Of a DNA stretch of 64,000 nt, positions 10,441 through 23,021 are shown one piece after another. Numbering within the stretch: the first letter of the stretch is position 1; the number at the start of each line of letters is the position of its first letter. The notes under the pieces were generated by a model, which saw only the letters and a program-made list of their open reading frames with translations, had not been told where the DNA came from and searched no databases. The stretch comes from Bombyx mori. Lineage: Eukaryota > Arthropoda > Insecta > Lepidoptera > Bombycidae. The position numbers and the translations under genes are program-made. The stretch covers positions 18,219,501 through 18,283,500 of the forward strand of contig NC_085129.1 in assembly GCF_030269925.1 (NCBI RefSeq). Direction: 5' to 3'.

Positions 10441-11430
10441 TTAAAACCGTGTATATGCTCTCCTGTGCTATTTTTAGATGATTTACTAATTGTGTATGAA
10501 GATGAAGAAAATATAGATATTTAAAGAAGTATGTGTGTTTTTTATACCCTAATAACTACAATTGGATAAAAATACATTCTTCTTCTCCATCGCTCCCTCA
10601 TTGCTGAGGATCGTGACTCCGTTTCAGCTTGTCGACTGCCAGAAATAAAAATACATTAGGAACATCTTAAACATTAAGAAAAGAAAAGTTCTTGAAGTAT
10701 ATCACAATCCGACACTTATTTATATAGAAAATTAACCTCGAAACGAATTTTTTAACACTACAAGTCCGACTGGCCGGACTTTTGTGAGTTTTTGTGAGTT
10801 CGTTGTTCCGGGCTGTTGGCGAAGATCATATAGAAATAATGTTTACACTGATTTGGTATGAGGTTTTAATATAAAAAGCGACACAATAACTAACATAAAA
10901 TACAAAATGAGTTGAAAATCGTACAGTTAAACTAAGACTTTGGGCGCCATTTTAACACTACAAGTCCGACTGGCGGGACTTTTGTGAGTTTTTGTGAATT
11001 CGTTGTTCCGGGCTGTTGGCGAATATCATATAGAAATAATGTTTACACTGATTTGGTATGAGGTTTTAATATAAAAAGCGACACAATAACTAACATAAAA
11101 TACAAAATGAGTTGAGAATCGTACAGTTAAACTAAGACTCGCAATATTTTACTGGTCGTCGTCGCGCGCGCTGAGGGTGTGTTTTCGCGCTCAGAGAGCT
11201 CTGTCTCAGCGGGGGGTAAGGCGGCGGCAGGGGCGGTATCGCACGTTCGGAAATTTCGTTCCGTTATAATTTTTATTTTTATTATATTTTTTATAATCGT
11301 CAATTTCAATATATTTTTTAGATAGGTATCCAATACATTTAAGAATTTGAATCAGTCTTTTTTATAGTATTATTTGATGTCCATCTTGGGCCCAGCACAC
11401 AATGGAGAGTGGGCATTCCCTTATATATAA
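10441..11430 (+). repeat. Unclassified dispersed repeat with an internal 200-bp tandem duplication
   Basis: Its ends match 63190-63550 in opposite orientation: TATGCTCTCCTGTGCTATTT at one side, and TGTCCATCTTGGGCCCAGCA against the diverged complement at 63215. Two things interrupt it. One is an LINE tail of about 66 bp near 10575-10650, bounded by repeated TAAAAATACATT. The other is the tandem duplication at 10751-11140. Class is not clear; no coding region is visible. Confidence 0.5.
10751..11140. repeat. 200-bp direct tandem duplication
   Basis: TTTAACACTACAAGTCCGAC starts at 10751 and again at 10951, exactly 200 bp apart. The copies are nearly identical through GTACAGTTAAACTAAGACT. Confidence 0.85.
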
Positions 11431-12058
11431 TTATTTTTTGTTTTTATGTGAGTGAAAACTTCCTCATTTGGTATCGCTGTAGGTATATTATCCTGCATTG
11501 ACTCACAGACTGCACAGTGCAGCTACCAACAGAAAACTCAGTTCGTTTTTAGATTTATAAGTAAACAAATAAGTTCTTAGTATATGCTCATTCCTAGTAT
11601 TCGCTCAACTCTAACCAGTGGTAACCTGTTTATTATGCACGGTATTTAAAAATGGGGAATTTTTAATTACTCCTCTATTTAAAATGCAAGCAAACTAAAT
11701 CTCCCGACTATAAATAAATCCACTGCATATCAGATAAATGACTGCGTAACAAATTAACTACTTGACTTACCTAAACATATTTTATTAAAACACGTATACC
11801 CAAACCAAAATCTTTCTCTTTTTAAGCTGATTTACAACGAAAATCTAGCTGAAAGCACTAATATGCAGATTTTAAGACAAAATTACTCACCGTATAACAA
11901 AAATACTGATTTGCACACTAAATTAACCATCTTACAACGGAATTTCCAAAATCATTTTCTAAAACTGTATATCAGATAATGTCACCCAACTTTATTTCTT
12001 TTTGTTCTTCTGAATTTCTTTCGTTCTTTTGAACTTCTGAACTAATACAAGATTTCTA
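11431..12058. other. AT-rich, nothing recognised
   Basis: About 630 bases without a convincing frame, RNA gene or repeat. Confidence 0.4.
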
Positions 12059-12059
12059 A

Positions 12060-12275
12060 ATGTTGTTTGAAGCTCTTCGCAACAGCGCTTTCTTCCAAAG
12101 TCTACAACCAAAAGCACTAATTTGCGACGCGCTTATGAGCGTAAAAAATGCATTTAAAGATGTATTTGGTGAAAAATCTACTGTAAAAATGTGCTGGGCC
12201 TATGCAAATAAAAGTATTATGACCAATGTAGAAAAATTTGTAAGCAAAAAAAAGAAGACTATTACAGGATATTGA
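12060..12275 (+). pseudogene. Possible MULE-type transposase fragment
   Basis: 71-codon frame containing PKALICDALMSVKNAFKDVF and then KMCWAYANKSI. This resembles the (C)D...A...F..V...MCWAH block of MULE/MuDR transposases, where the Asp is the second catalytic acid. Only this block survives. An R1-like LINE in the opposite orientation begins immediately downstream. The match is by memory of the motif alone. Confidence 0.4.
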
Positions 12276-12289
12276 TGTGTGAAACATAC

Positions 12290-12745
12290 TCTCGGTCGGC
12301 AGGCCATCCGAAGCTCGCCCAGATGGCGCCGGTTAGAATAGATTATCCTACGGAGTGCCCCGCTGGGTCAGAACCAGCGTGGGTCAAGGATAGCCAACCT
12401 TCCATCACCCGGATGCTCTTGCGTAAAACGCGTGCAGAGCAGCTTGCACGTCGTCTTCTTAGGCCCCCTTCGCCGGTCCCCAGACCGACATGTGAGGGAG
12501 ACTCGAAACACTTAGAGGGCCAGGGCTTGGGCGAGATCCGCCTCCCTGGCCCCCGCTCGACGTCGGCGGGCTTGTGCGTCTCTCGCGCGCCCCAGCGCCT
12601 CCTTCTGCGAGACAGAGCACTCGCAGAAGTCGATCATCGCTTTACACGACTCGTCGCCGCCAAGCATCGATGCCACAACACTCCGCAACGACAAGTCGTT
12701 TCTTATTTTTGCGACGAGGACGCGGACGAGGAGAAAATTATTCAA
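12290..12745 (-). mobile_element. R1-like LINE 3' fragment
   Basis: Minus-strand frame with VLVAKIRNDLSLRSVVASML and then RRRRAGAREADLAQALAL and a stop at about 12512, followed by GC-rich 3' UTR. It matches the C-terminal end of the fuller copy at 21265-22359 but begins after the zinc knuckle, so it is strongly 5'-truncated. Confidence 0.7.
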
Positions 12746-12936
12746 AGGAGTTTTCGTACTTGATTTTTTACTTTTATATTATGGCCAGGGTACTAGTGGG
12801 TAGAGTACCTTTAAACCGGGAACTACTTAAAATCAGATGGAGTGTGAACTTGTTTTTTTCTCTTACCTATTCTAGTGACTTCGAGGGGTCATACTAGATT
12901 CACTGAACGAGTAGATAATAGTAGCAGTGCATAATC

Positions 12937-13095
12937 TACCAGCGGATCGGAAACGCTGAGAAGATTCAGTGAGAAACTCCGCGGACTGTGTCTTAGGGTA
13001 AATTTGCTCGCCTAGCCTTTCGTCGCAAGTGACGGGTTCGATGAGAACGGTGACGTTTGCTTCAGTTACCGAAAAGCACCGATAGTGGGTCGGGA
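12937..13095 (-). repeat. Degenerate BMC1-like LINE fragment
   Basis: GGATCGGAAACGCTGAGAAG, GAGAAACTCCGCGGACTGTG and the CGAACCCGTC...GCGACG complement are recognisable but diverged. Confidence 0.6.
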
Positions 13096-13601
13096 GCGAG
13101 CTCGTGAGTTATAATAAGCCTAATGGAGCTAATAAGTAATCCTGATCAGGCCCGACCGATCTCTAAGGACAACGAAGATCAATCTCATTTGCGTTGCCGA
13201 TGTCGAGAATGCAGTAAAATATATATATACGTGTGATGAATAATATTCAAAATATAGAAGACTGACACTTGGTAATGAATATGACAATATTTGTATGCAC
13301 ACAATATAACTGGGTACTGATACGATTGTACTATGAAAAAATCGAAGAAAATACCGTGATTACAACGTTTTGAGAATAACAAGATACATTATAGACGTAT
13401 TTTCTGACTTAGAGTATTTTCATAAGACGTCAGAGCGCCAAAGTTCTTAAACTTGTACCGCTACTGTGCGACTGCCTTACCGCTCCACTGTGGCAAGGAA
13501 AAACCACAAAACTATTATGTAGCCATCGTCGGTGCCCTGACCAATAGTTTAAATATTACACTCGTTACGTAAATACTAAATATTAACGTGAACAAACAAC
13601 A

Positions 13602-13713
13602 ATGTCAATCAAAACTTTATTCTATTTCATGTTTTTGTTTTTCGGAAGCTTTCAAGAAAAAGGCGAATCGGTTTTGAACGACGAAGATAACAAGAATATC
13701 ATTACATCGGAAC
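13602..13713 (+). CDS. Exon 1 of the ITAM-type receptor: start and signal peptide
   Basis: ATG at 13602 followed by 37 codons and one base, then the donor GTATGT. The first 16 residues form a hydrophobic signal sequence. The next residues (NDEDNKN) are polar, as expected after cleavage. The remaining base joins exon 2 to make a Leu codon. Confidence 0.65.
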
Positions 13714-16700
13714 GTATGTTCTTACTATTTCTTATTAAAAAAAATTATAATATTGATTAATCAAATCTTGGTGTCAGCGATGTTGACACGAATTTTTTCA
13801 GGATAAGTTCTGTGACCTACGGTGTCCGTAGTTAAATTCAAAACACCAAAAAAATAACACATATAATGATTTTAATATAAAAATTTTAAATTTCATCATG
13901 TTCAGATTAAAATTATAAACTTCAAATAGCAATAACGTAATGCCGGCCACTCACATGCGCGCAAACATTTGTACAATGTACGAATATTATAAGAATAAGG
14001 GCCGTCAAACATTCATTCGCAAACTTAGCGGCTGTGCAAATGGGTTCGGTACTCAATTTGCGAACCCGTTTGCGCTTCCTCCTACACTTGTTTACGAATG
14101 TCTCACGAATTTCTCCTCCTTTTTAATTCGTCAATAGAACATTGAAGAGAAAAAGAGTTTTGAATTCTTTCCCAGACATCATTAATAGCCATGCTGTTTA
14201 TATGGGATTTCTTTTGATGAAGATACGCTACACAGTAGACGTCACGATCTATGAAAATAGCGAAACGTCCATTGCCTTCGCAATCCTGGGCGCAACTGGT
14301 CACACGAATGTGTGGGAGACTACGCGAAGGATCGCGGTTCGCGCGCTTTGATGTCTGTTAAAAAACCGATACAGCTTGGAAAACCACGAATGCAGCGAAA
14401 ACTTTGCTTAATCATTTGCAAATGTCGTCCTACACTTGCGGGTTTGCGTATTCGTATGAATGTGAGTGACCGGTGTAAAAGTTAACCCAGTTTTGTATGC
14501 AGTTGGAACAGCGCCCCTAACGGCAAACGTACGCAAACGATCCCATTCCATAGAGATATGAGCTAACATTTACGATATCCAGAACGTTAAAAAACTCGCA
14601 CTAAGCACACAGATATACCTACTGCTATTACACATGTCGGTCACGCGAACCTATAAGAATTTACCTCACCAAAAAGTGTTGAGCGCGGCTATGGAGGGTA
14701 GAGGTAAGGAGAACCGTCTCCGTGTTTAAAAAGTGTCCGTTAAAATCTGCTAAATAAGGGTGGCGCTACAGTAGCAACCGGGTAAATTTAAAAAAGGCGT
14801 TGAAAGTTATTTTAGAATAAGATAGAGAAATAAAAAAGGACGAAAGAACTGTAAGCACTACAAAATCACGAAAAGATTGTATTTAAAGCTGATAAGAAAA
14901 GAGGAAGTCTGAAAGTGGTACCTGTGACAGAGAAGCTGAGGAGTGCACGTTTGGGATGGTATGGATATGTGTTGAGACGAAATGAAAATGAGGTTGTTAA
15001 GAGAGTGTTAACTATGAATGTGGAAGGATTTAGAGGAAGAGGTAGACCTAAGAAGAAATGGATGGATTGTGTGAAAGACGATATGGGTAGGAGGGGAGTG
15101 AGCGAAGAAATGGTATATGATAGAAGAGTATGGAAGGAGAAAACATGTTGCGCCGACCCCAGGTGACTGGGAGAAGGGCAGGATAATGATGATGATATGA
15201 AGAAAATGTAATCGATGTCTCCACGTTTTACCACAGCAATAATTTTAGGTTTTAATGACGAAATTAGTTTGGACTACGTAAACATGTGAGGTCTTGTATA
15301 TTACACTGTCACTAACTACTCTAGTCATTAAATATATTTCTAACTCAGCATACTTCAATCAGTTAACAACTGCTCAATTCATATCATACCCTGTGCCTAT
15401 GCTAACGCCATTCTGGAAGATTTTTGAACTGTTATTTAGTGCTGAATGAAAGTGGGACACTTTTTCAAGCTTCCTCCCACATGAGACGGTTCTCCTTACC
15501 TCTACCCTTCATAAACGCGGCTAAAGCAGTTTTCACTCCCAAAAAAGGTTATGATTTAAATTCACTCTAAATAAAAATAAATAATAGTTTTAAAAAACTA
15601 CACTTTTATGGACAATCTAACTAAAAAATAGAAAATAAACTTTAATAAATTTGAATTAAAAGTAGTATAAGAAAAAATGATTTTATTGTAAAAAAAGCGT
15701 GGGGTGCATGGTATCAATAGTTATAAATATTTTATGAACAGATACGATATGAACAGATATATATATGTATATATATTTTAATTGGTTTTTCTATAAAAGC
15801 GTATTTTTTTTTGTTTTTTTAAACTATTATTTATTTTTCATCATTTAGTTGCTTTCAATTTTTTCAATTGTTTTTTTCAATTTTTCAAAAATTTCATCTA
15901 AATCAGTCGGATCCGAGAAATAGGCGATCGGCGCTCCTGGCAGTTTCCCTTCTTGGTCTTGACGCAGACACTTCGGGTCTCAGGAAAACAAAAGATCGCT
16001 AATTCTGATTATCCTAGTAAGGATAACGGATCAAACTGTTTAAAATATTGTATTGTCATCGGTCCTTAATAAGTATGCCAAATTTCGAGTTAATCCGACG
16101 TTTCGAAGGGGGTCAAAATCATGTTCAAAGATTCCGTTACATACGTATGAAGCTAATAAAAGCGTATTAAAAAATACAACTTTAGATTAAAACGAACGAA
16201 TTCTGTTATTTCTTGTTACAATTATAACGAGGGATGAAAGGCTAATTCATTTAAGAGACTATCGCTTAATACGCAACATTTATCTTTGTAATGTTGCAAT
16301 TGATGTGACAATAAAAACCAGCAGCGTAACGACAAGTTCTTTTATTTGTGCGAGAATGCAGAAAGCAGATAGAAATGGCTGGCATGGCTTGTTTTATTAA
16401 CATCTATCCCCCCTTCGTTGGCTTTGGCTGGCGGCGGCGGCGGTGGCGGTGGCGGAAGGGGGCGTGTTAATATGGCTTGGCGGCTTGACTGGCGGCAGGG
16501 CATGACAGCTGACGTCACGTCCGTTACAGTAATTAATTATTTTTAATTTTCACTTTTTTTCTTTTCAGTAACAAACATAATACGGCTAAAGACGACTACG
16601 ATTCATAATAAATTGTATTGTGACCACCACGCCGAAACATATTACGTTTTCGCAAAAAAGAAAATAAGAGTTATCGTGAATAGCGATATAGAAATAAACG

Positions 16701-19700
16701 AGATAACGTGAGTATTGTTCACAAATCCGTAAAAATCGAAAAACCATTTACCGAAAAACGTAACTGTAAGTAAATTGAACTTCAATAATTCACTTCTTCG
16801 CTTTTTTTTTTCCTACCTACGCTGGGTAGCCTTGAGAGGCTATTCCAGCGTAACCGTAACTAGTAGGTGAGCTCACGGGGCTCAAACCTGACGACGACGC
16901 TAACACGAACCCTAGCAAGAATCGTGTTTCGCAGAATCTACCACCGGATCGGAATCGCGACCCACTGAGAAGATCCGGCGAGAAACTCAGTGGGCTGTGT
17001 CTGAGAGTTAATTTGCTCGTCGAGCCCTTCGTCGCAAGCGACGGGTTCGACGAGAACGGTGACCGGTGCTTGAAGTACCTAGAAGCACCGTTAGTGGATA
17101 GGGAGGATCCGAGATGACGTGTTTTGGGCGACGTCGACTGCTTTCCATTCTTTCCGCAGGATCGGGAATGAGTTCTTCGCTTCGACGTGATAACATCTTA
17201 TACCGGCTGCACGCACGAAAAAGTGTCACGTTCCGCCTGAACCTGAGTGCTAGTGAGAGCGCGGAACAAACGATAGAGAGGCACGATCGGCCCAAGCGTT
17301 GGCTCGTGACACATTTATCTCTCTTCTTGCGTGACGTCAGAGCTCTATTCCAATAACGAAGTCCCATGAGACAGATGTTATTATTATGTTATTGTGTGTG
17401 TGAATTAATTGTATAATGATTTACGATTGATTCTGTATTTTTTAAATTATGTTTGACCATGAACAAAAAATGATTATTATTTCAAATCATGCGATACGTG
17501 AAGACCTACGTTCTAAGAACTGTCAAAGGGGACTCCGTAATTGGAATAGAGTATAGCAGTTGGAATAGTTCTGCTACTGACTAGGAGTGGGTGATATAAA
17601 TCGTATATAGATTCAATATCTATATATCGCAGCAATATCGTTGAATCCGATATCGCCCCGCACGAAATCTATATATCGATATCAGCCGATACACGATATT
17701 GCTCGATGTGATGCGCATCGGCATATCGTACCGATTCGTGAATCGAAATCTATATAACGATATCAGCCGATACACGATATTGCTCGATGTGATGCGCATC
17801 GGCATATCGTACCGATTCGTGAATCGAAATCTATATAACGATATCAGCCGATACACGATATTGCTCGATGTGATGCGCATCGGCATAACGTACCGATTCG
17901 TGAATATCAGCAATATTTGTTTGGTTCGTATCGAATCGGCCAGAGTGAGTGAGCGCACGATAGGGATATCATGTGATGAATGAAACAGAAACAGGCATTA
18001 TCCATACAATTGTAAACCTTATATTTAAGTCCATATGTCTGTAGATTATTCTTAGCGTATCAGCAGGATACAATTTAGGAAAGAAGTTTCAACTTTCGAC
18101 CCTAACTTGAATGCAGTATAGCCTATTTGCATCGTTGAATTTAATTTCACGCGCTTTGACCTTGAACTAGAATTTTTGGACAAGTGTTTATAAATACTTA
18201 AAAGTTTTTTGTGTTTGATTTTTAAAGTACACATTTTTCTATTTTTAGTTGAATCCAAATAATTGAGTTTATTTCTTGTGTTTGTATTAAACTTTTGAAA
18301 TCTACACTCTTTTGTAATTTTAAATTAAGACACAAAATACTAAAAACTGAAAATAATGTAGCCAGTCCTAAGCCTGGTAAAAGCATGAAGGAAAGTTTTT
18401 TTGATATTTTTATTTTCATGTTCTTTTTATTACTTTAAAATCATATTATAAATTGATATCAAAAAACCAACCGTATAACGTTGACTTAAATCTATATCTA
18501 CTACGATATTATATCAGCGTATCGTTTCAAATCTCAAATATCATGAATCGAGAAAATCTACTAGCATCCATCAATATATAGATTCAGAAAATATATAGAT
18601 TCAATATCCGATATTGATACTCGATATATAGATACGATTCGATACGCGGCAAAACCGATATTACCCACTCCTACTACTGACGTCATCACGTAAAACTATC
18701 GTCCGTAAACCGACTTTACAGACAACCAATACTTTTTTTAAGTTCCTTGGATGAGTTCACGACGCTTCTGCTGTTAAGCGGTCACTGCAGCCTATAAATA
18801 TTAACAACCTAAATGGCGCCACCCACCTTGAAACAAGAGTTCACCACGCTTGCAGTGCCTGCCCGTGCGTGCTCATTAGACGTCCTATAGCCGGTTCGAA
18901 AATGCGAAAAATACTTACAGATAAGACAAATATTTTTTTGTATGGCAACTAACGACATCTTGTAGCTGTAAACTTATAGGTTGTTAAAGTTAAGGCATTT
19001 AATTATTGTATAATTAAAACGAAGAAAATAAAAAAAAATATAAATCATACAAGTCTTTATTTGTTAAAGACAAATTTACAACATACGCAAAATACTTCAT
19101 TAAAAATAAAATATAGCATAGGTAATATGTTACTGCCGTCTACAAGAGCAATGAAAAACTAATCGAAGCGAAGCCATCTGGTGGCCGAACTCCTTCGAAA
19201 ACGCCTCTGGGACTTCGTTACTGCGAACAAAATATTAATAGACGAGCAGTTTGGATTCCGCGCTAAACACTCGTGCATACAACAAGTGTACCGCCTCACG
19301 GAGCACATCTTAATAGGGCTAAATATGCGTAAACAAACCCCGACCGGTGCCCTCTTCTTCGATATCGCGAAGGCGTTAGACAAAGTCTGGCACAACGGTT
19401 TGATTTACAAACTGTACAACATGGGAGTGCCAGACAGACTCGTGCTCATCATACGAGACTTCTTGTCGAACCGTTCGTTTCGATATCGGGTAGAGGGAAC
19501 TCGCTCTCGCCCCCGTCAGCTGATTGCCGGAGTCCCGCAAGGCTCCGCGCTCTCCCCGTTATTATTTAGTTTGTATATCAATGACATACCCCGGTCTCCG
19601 CAGACCCATCTAGCGCTCTGCCGATTACACGGCTATCTACTACTCGTGTAGGAAGAAGTCGTTGTTGCATCGGCAACTCCAGATCGCAGTAACCACCATG

Positions 19701-22700
19701 GGTGTTCCGGAAGTGGCGCATTGACATCAACCCCACGAAAAGCACAGCGGTGCTCTTCAAAAGGGGTCGCCTTCCGAATACAACTTCGAGCATTAACAGA
19801 ATGAAGTTGCCCACTAAATCGCTCATTACAATACGACCGACGTAACTTGGCGAGTCTGAATACAGCCGCAGATGAACTTTCGCGCATAGTACACTCGTAA
19901 AAAAAAGTGTTATTAGCATTCATTTTTTAAATCAAAATACGAATTAAAATTTCTATATACAGAGACCAAGTATCAAAACACTATGAGACAGAAAGCTATA
20001 AAAATAAAGTAATAAATTAAAGAGAGATAATAAAAGAATAATAAATTAAGACAGAAAGCTGTAAAAATAACGTAATTAAATTAATTCGAAAGTAAGCCCG
20101 AACACTGCCTTCAGTTGCGATCCGCTGTACTGTGCGTTGCGATACACCAGTTGGGTTAGCAACTCTAAATAAAACTGTCAACATCTTTGACGCCTTCTTC
20201 TTTTTCTTTTAAAAAAATAATCAAAAATTATGTTTGTCGGCCGACCATTTAAAACACTATTATGCTTTGGTGGCATCTTTGTTGTCGAATAGTATAAATG
20301 CCAAGGGACACTTAATACTAAAACAAATTTAAACACAAACAATCTTAAAACTAAACAAAAAACAGAGCACTAAACAAAAACAGTATAATAATCATCGATC
20401 GTAACTACGGTCGATGATAATAATAACAAATCAATGAAAACTTGTAGCCGCCCGTACTCAAGAATTGGTTTTGGCAGTCCTCTCGTGATGTTAACCTGAC
20501 ACTGCCTAAAGAAATCTGAAGGTGTAAGGTCAGGACTATACTGCGGATGCATTAACACCTCCCAGCCAAGCTCTTTTAATTTTTGCTGAGTGGCTAAAGA
20601 TGTGTGAGGTCTAGCGTTATCATGATGAAAAACCACACCCCTTCTGTTGATTAATTCCGGCCGCTTTCTGTCAACTTCTTGCTTTAATCTCATCAGTTGT
20701 TCGCAGCAGCGTTCAGAATCGATGGTCCTCCCTGGTGGTAACAGCTCACAATGAATAATGCCCTTCCCCTTCCAATCTCACCACACACACAGCATCACCT
20801 TGTTGCGAGTTAACCCGGGTTTCGCCACAGTCTGTGAAGCCCGACCGGCCTTTGACCACGACCTTTTTCGTACGTTCTTGTCGTACGTGATCCACTTTTC
20901 ATCACCAGTTATCAGCTTCTTCAAAAATGGTTCGGTTTCATTACGTCGTAATAAAGAATCACCAATGAGTACACGGTTCATTAGGTTTCTTTTAGTGAGC
21001 TCGTGAGGTACCCAAATATCGAGCTTTTTTGTGTACCCAGTTTTTTTCCAAATGCGCCAAAACTGTTTTGTGGTCAATTCCCAGTTCTTCAGCTACGTCG
21101 TAACTACTGATATGCCCATTTTGCTCCACTTTTTCAAAAATGGCATCCATTTTATTCGTAATAGGGCGACCAGAGCGACGTGCATCTTTGACACCAAAAT
21201 TTCTGGATGCTTAAACCAAATTTGTGCTACTCTCACAGACCCTGCACTGGGTCCATAAGCATCTCCTTTGAGGCGGCGTGTGTACTGACTGGGACGCCGC
21301 CTTGGGTTTTGGAAGCGGAGCTCTCGCCGCTGACTATCAGTGGCGGGCTAACCTTCGTGCCCGGGGCGTGGCGCGTCCCAGCCCCAGTGTGGTCAGAGCG
21401 CGGAGGGCCCGATCTCGGCGGTCCGTGCTGGAGTCATGGTCCAGACGGCTGGCTGATCCTTCGGCTGGTCGTAGGACCGTCGAGGCGATTCGCCCGGTCC
21501 TTGTGGATTGGGTGAATCGTGACAGAGGACGCCTCACTTTCCAGCTCACGCAGGTGCTTCGGTGAATTCCTGCACCGGATCACAGCCGAGCCGACGGCAG
21601 AGTGCCACCATTGTGGTTGCGACTTGGACACGGCAGAGCATACGCTCGTCGCCTGCCCCGCATGGGAGGGGTGGCGCCGTGTCCTCGTCGCAAAAATAGG
21701 AAACGACTTGTCGTTGCCGAGTGTTGTGGCATCGATGCTCGACGACGACGAGTCGTGGAAGGCGATGCTCGTGTTCTGCGAGTGCATCATCTCGCAGAAG
21801 GAGGCGGCGGGGCGCGTGAGAGACGCACAATCCCGCCGCCGTCGAGCGGGGGCCAGGGAGGCAGATCTCACCCAAGCCCTGACCCTCTAAGTGTTTCGGG
21901 TCCCCCTCACATGTCGGTCTGGGGACCGGCGAGGGGGGCCTCAGAAGACGACGTGCAAGCTGCTCTGCACGCGTTTTACGCAAGAGCATCCGGGTGATGG
22001 AAGGCTGGCTATTCTCGACCCACGCTGTTTCTGGTCCAGAGGGGTATTCCGTAGGATAGCTCACTCTAACCGGCGCCATCTAAACGGGTTTCGGATAGCC
22101 TGCCGACCGAGAGGGCTGGTGGTCGTGGCGCCAACGATCGCCGGTCCAGCGTCCCGAGAGGGAGGGTGATGGGAGAGATGTGCTCCGCAATAAACGCTTC
22201 CCTTTACCCCTTTGCCTCTTCATGAGTTCTGTCTCATGAGAGGTTTGTACTTTGGTTGTTGAGCGACAGGAGGTTTTACTCAGTTCGACTCTGACATGCC
22301 CCTCCCTCCATCCCCAGTGGAGGGCGGAAGTGATATCCTCCTGACCAAAAAAAAAAAGGTCCATAAGCATCGCAAATTTTTTTCGCGACTTGCGTTGCAT
22401 TTTTACCTTTTTTGTAGTAAAATTTTAATATGTATCGAATTTCTTCATTTGATTCATTCATCTTGACAGCACGAAAAATAAATAAAAAACACACATTTTC
22501 CTAATGTGAATTTGGAATTATCTTTTTTAAAATTTAAACTTTTAATGGTACCAAAATCAACCGATAAAAATAGTATAGCCAAAGAGATTTTATTACAAGT
22601 TCACACATACTACATTGCGAAAAGACTTTTTCCCCAACCTGTTATGTTGTTACTGTTTAATATTTTTATTACCTGCCCTGCAGTGCACAAAAAAGAGCTT

Positions 22701-22984
22701 AAGTAGCTTAGCGTTTTTTAAAGTATTTGTTTATTTCATATTTTTATTTGATAAAACCTAATCAGTTTACATAGCAGTGGGGCCCCATTTTTTAACTTGC
22801 TCCAGGCCCCTTGGTTACCTAGCTACGCCACTGCTGCTACTAACAATAATATGGATTAATATATTATCTGAAATAAATGAATTTAATAATAATAATAATA
22901 ATATAATAATTAATTTAATAATAATAATATAATCTTTTTTAAAAAATATTATGTAATTAATAAGATTTTAAATAAATATAAATA

Positions 22985-23021
<37 letters not shown>

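Noticed and set aside
10751..11140. Direct repeats considered as a CRISPR-like array
   Set aside because: Only two 200-bp units, no short repeat/spacer structure, and the genome is eukaryotic.
14866..15234. 122-codon minus-strand frame
   Set aside because: Antisense of the RTE C-terminus and MITE sequence; hydrophobic composition reflects complement of Lys/Arg-rich codons.
15840..15970. Minus-strand frame with DLDEIFEKLKKTIEKIE
   Set aside because: Too short, preceded by a stop and without an ATG or acceptor; may be an old element fragment but not supportable.
17620..17983. Open frames on both strands rich in repeated MRIxSxYRFVNR-like segments
   Set aside because: They come from the 81-bp tandem array of a hAT-type MITE; a period divisible by three keeps any frame open.
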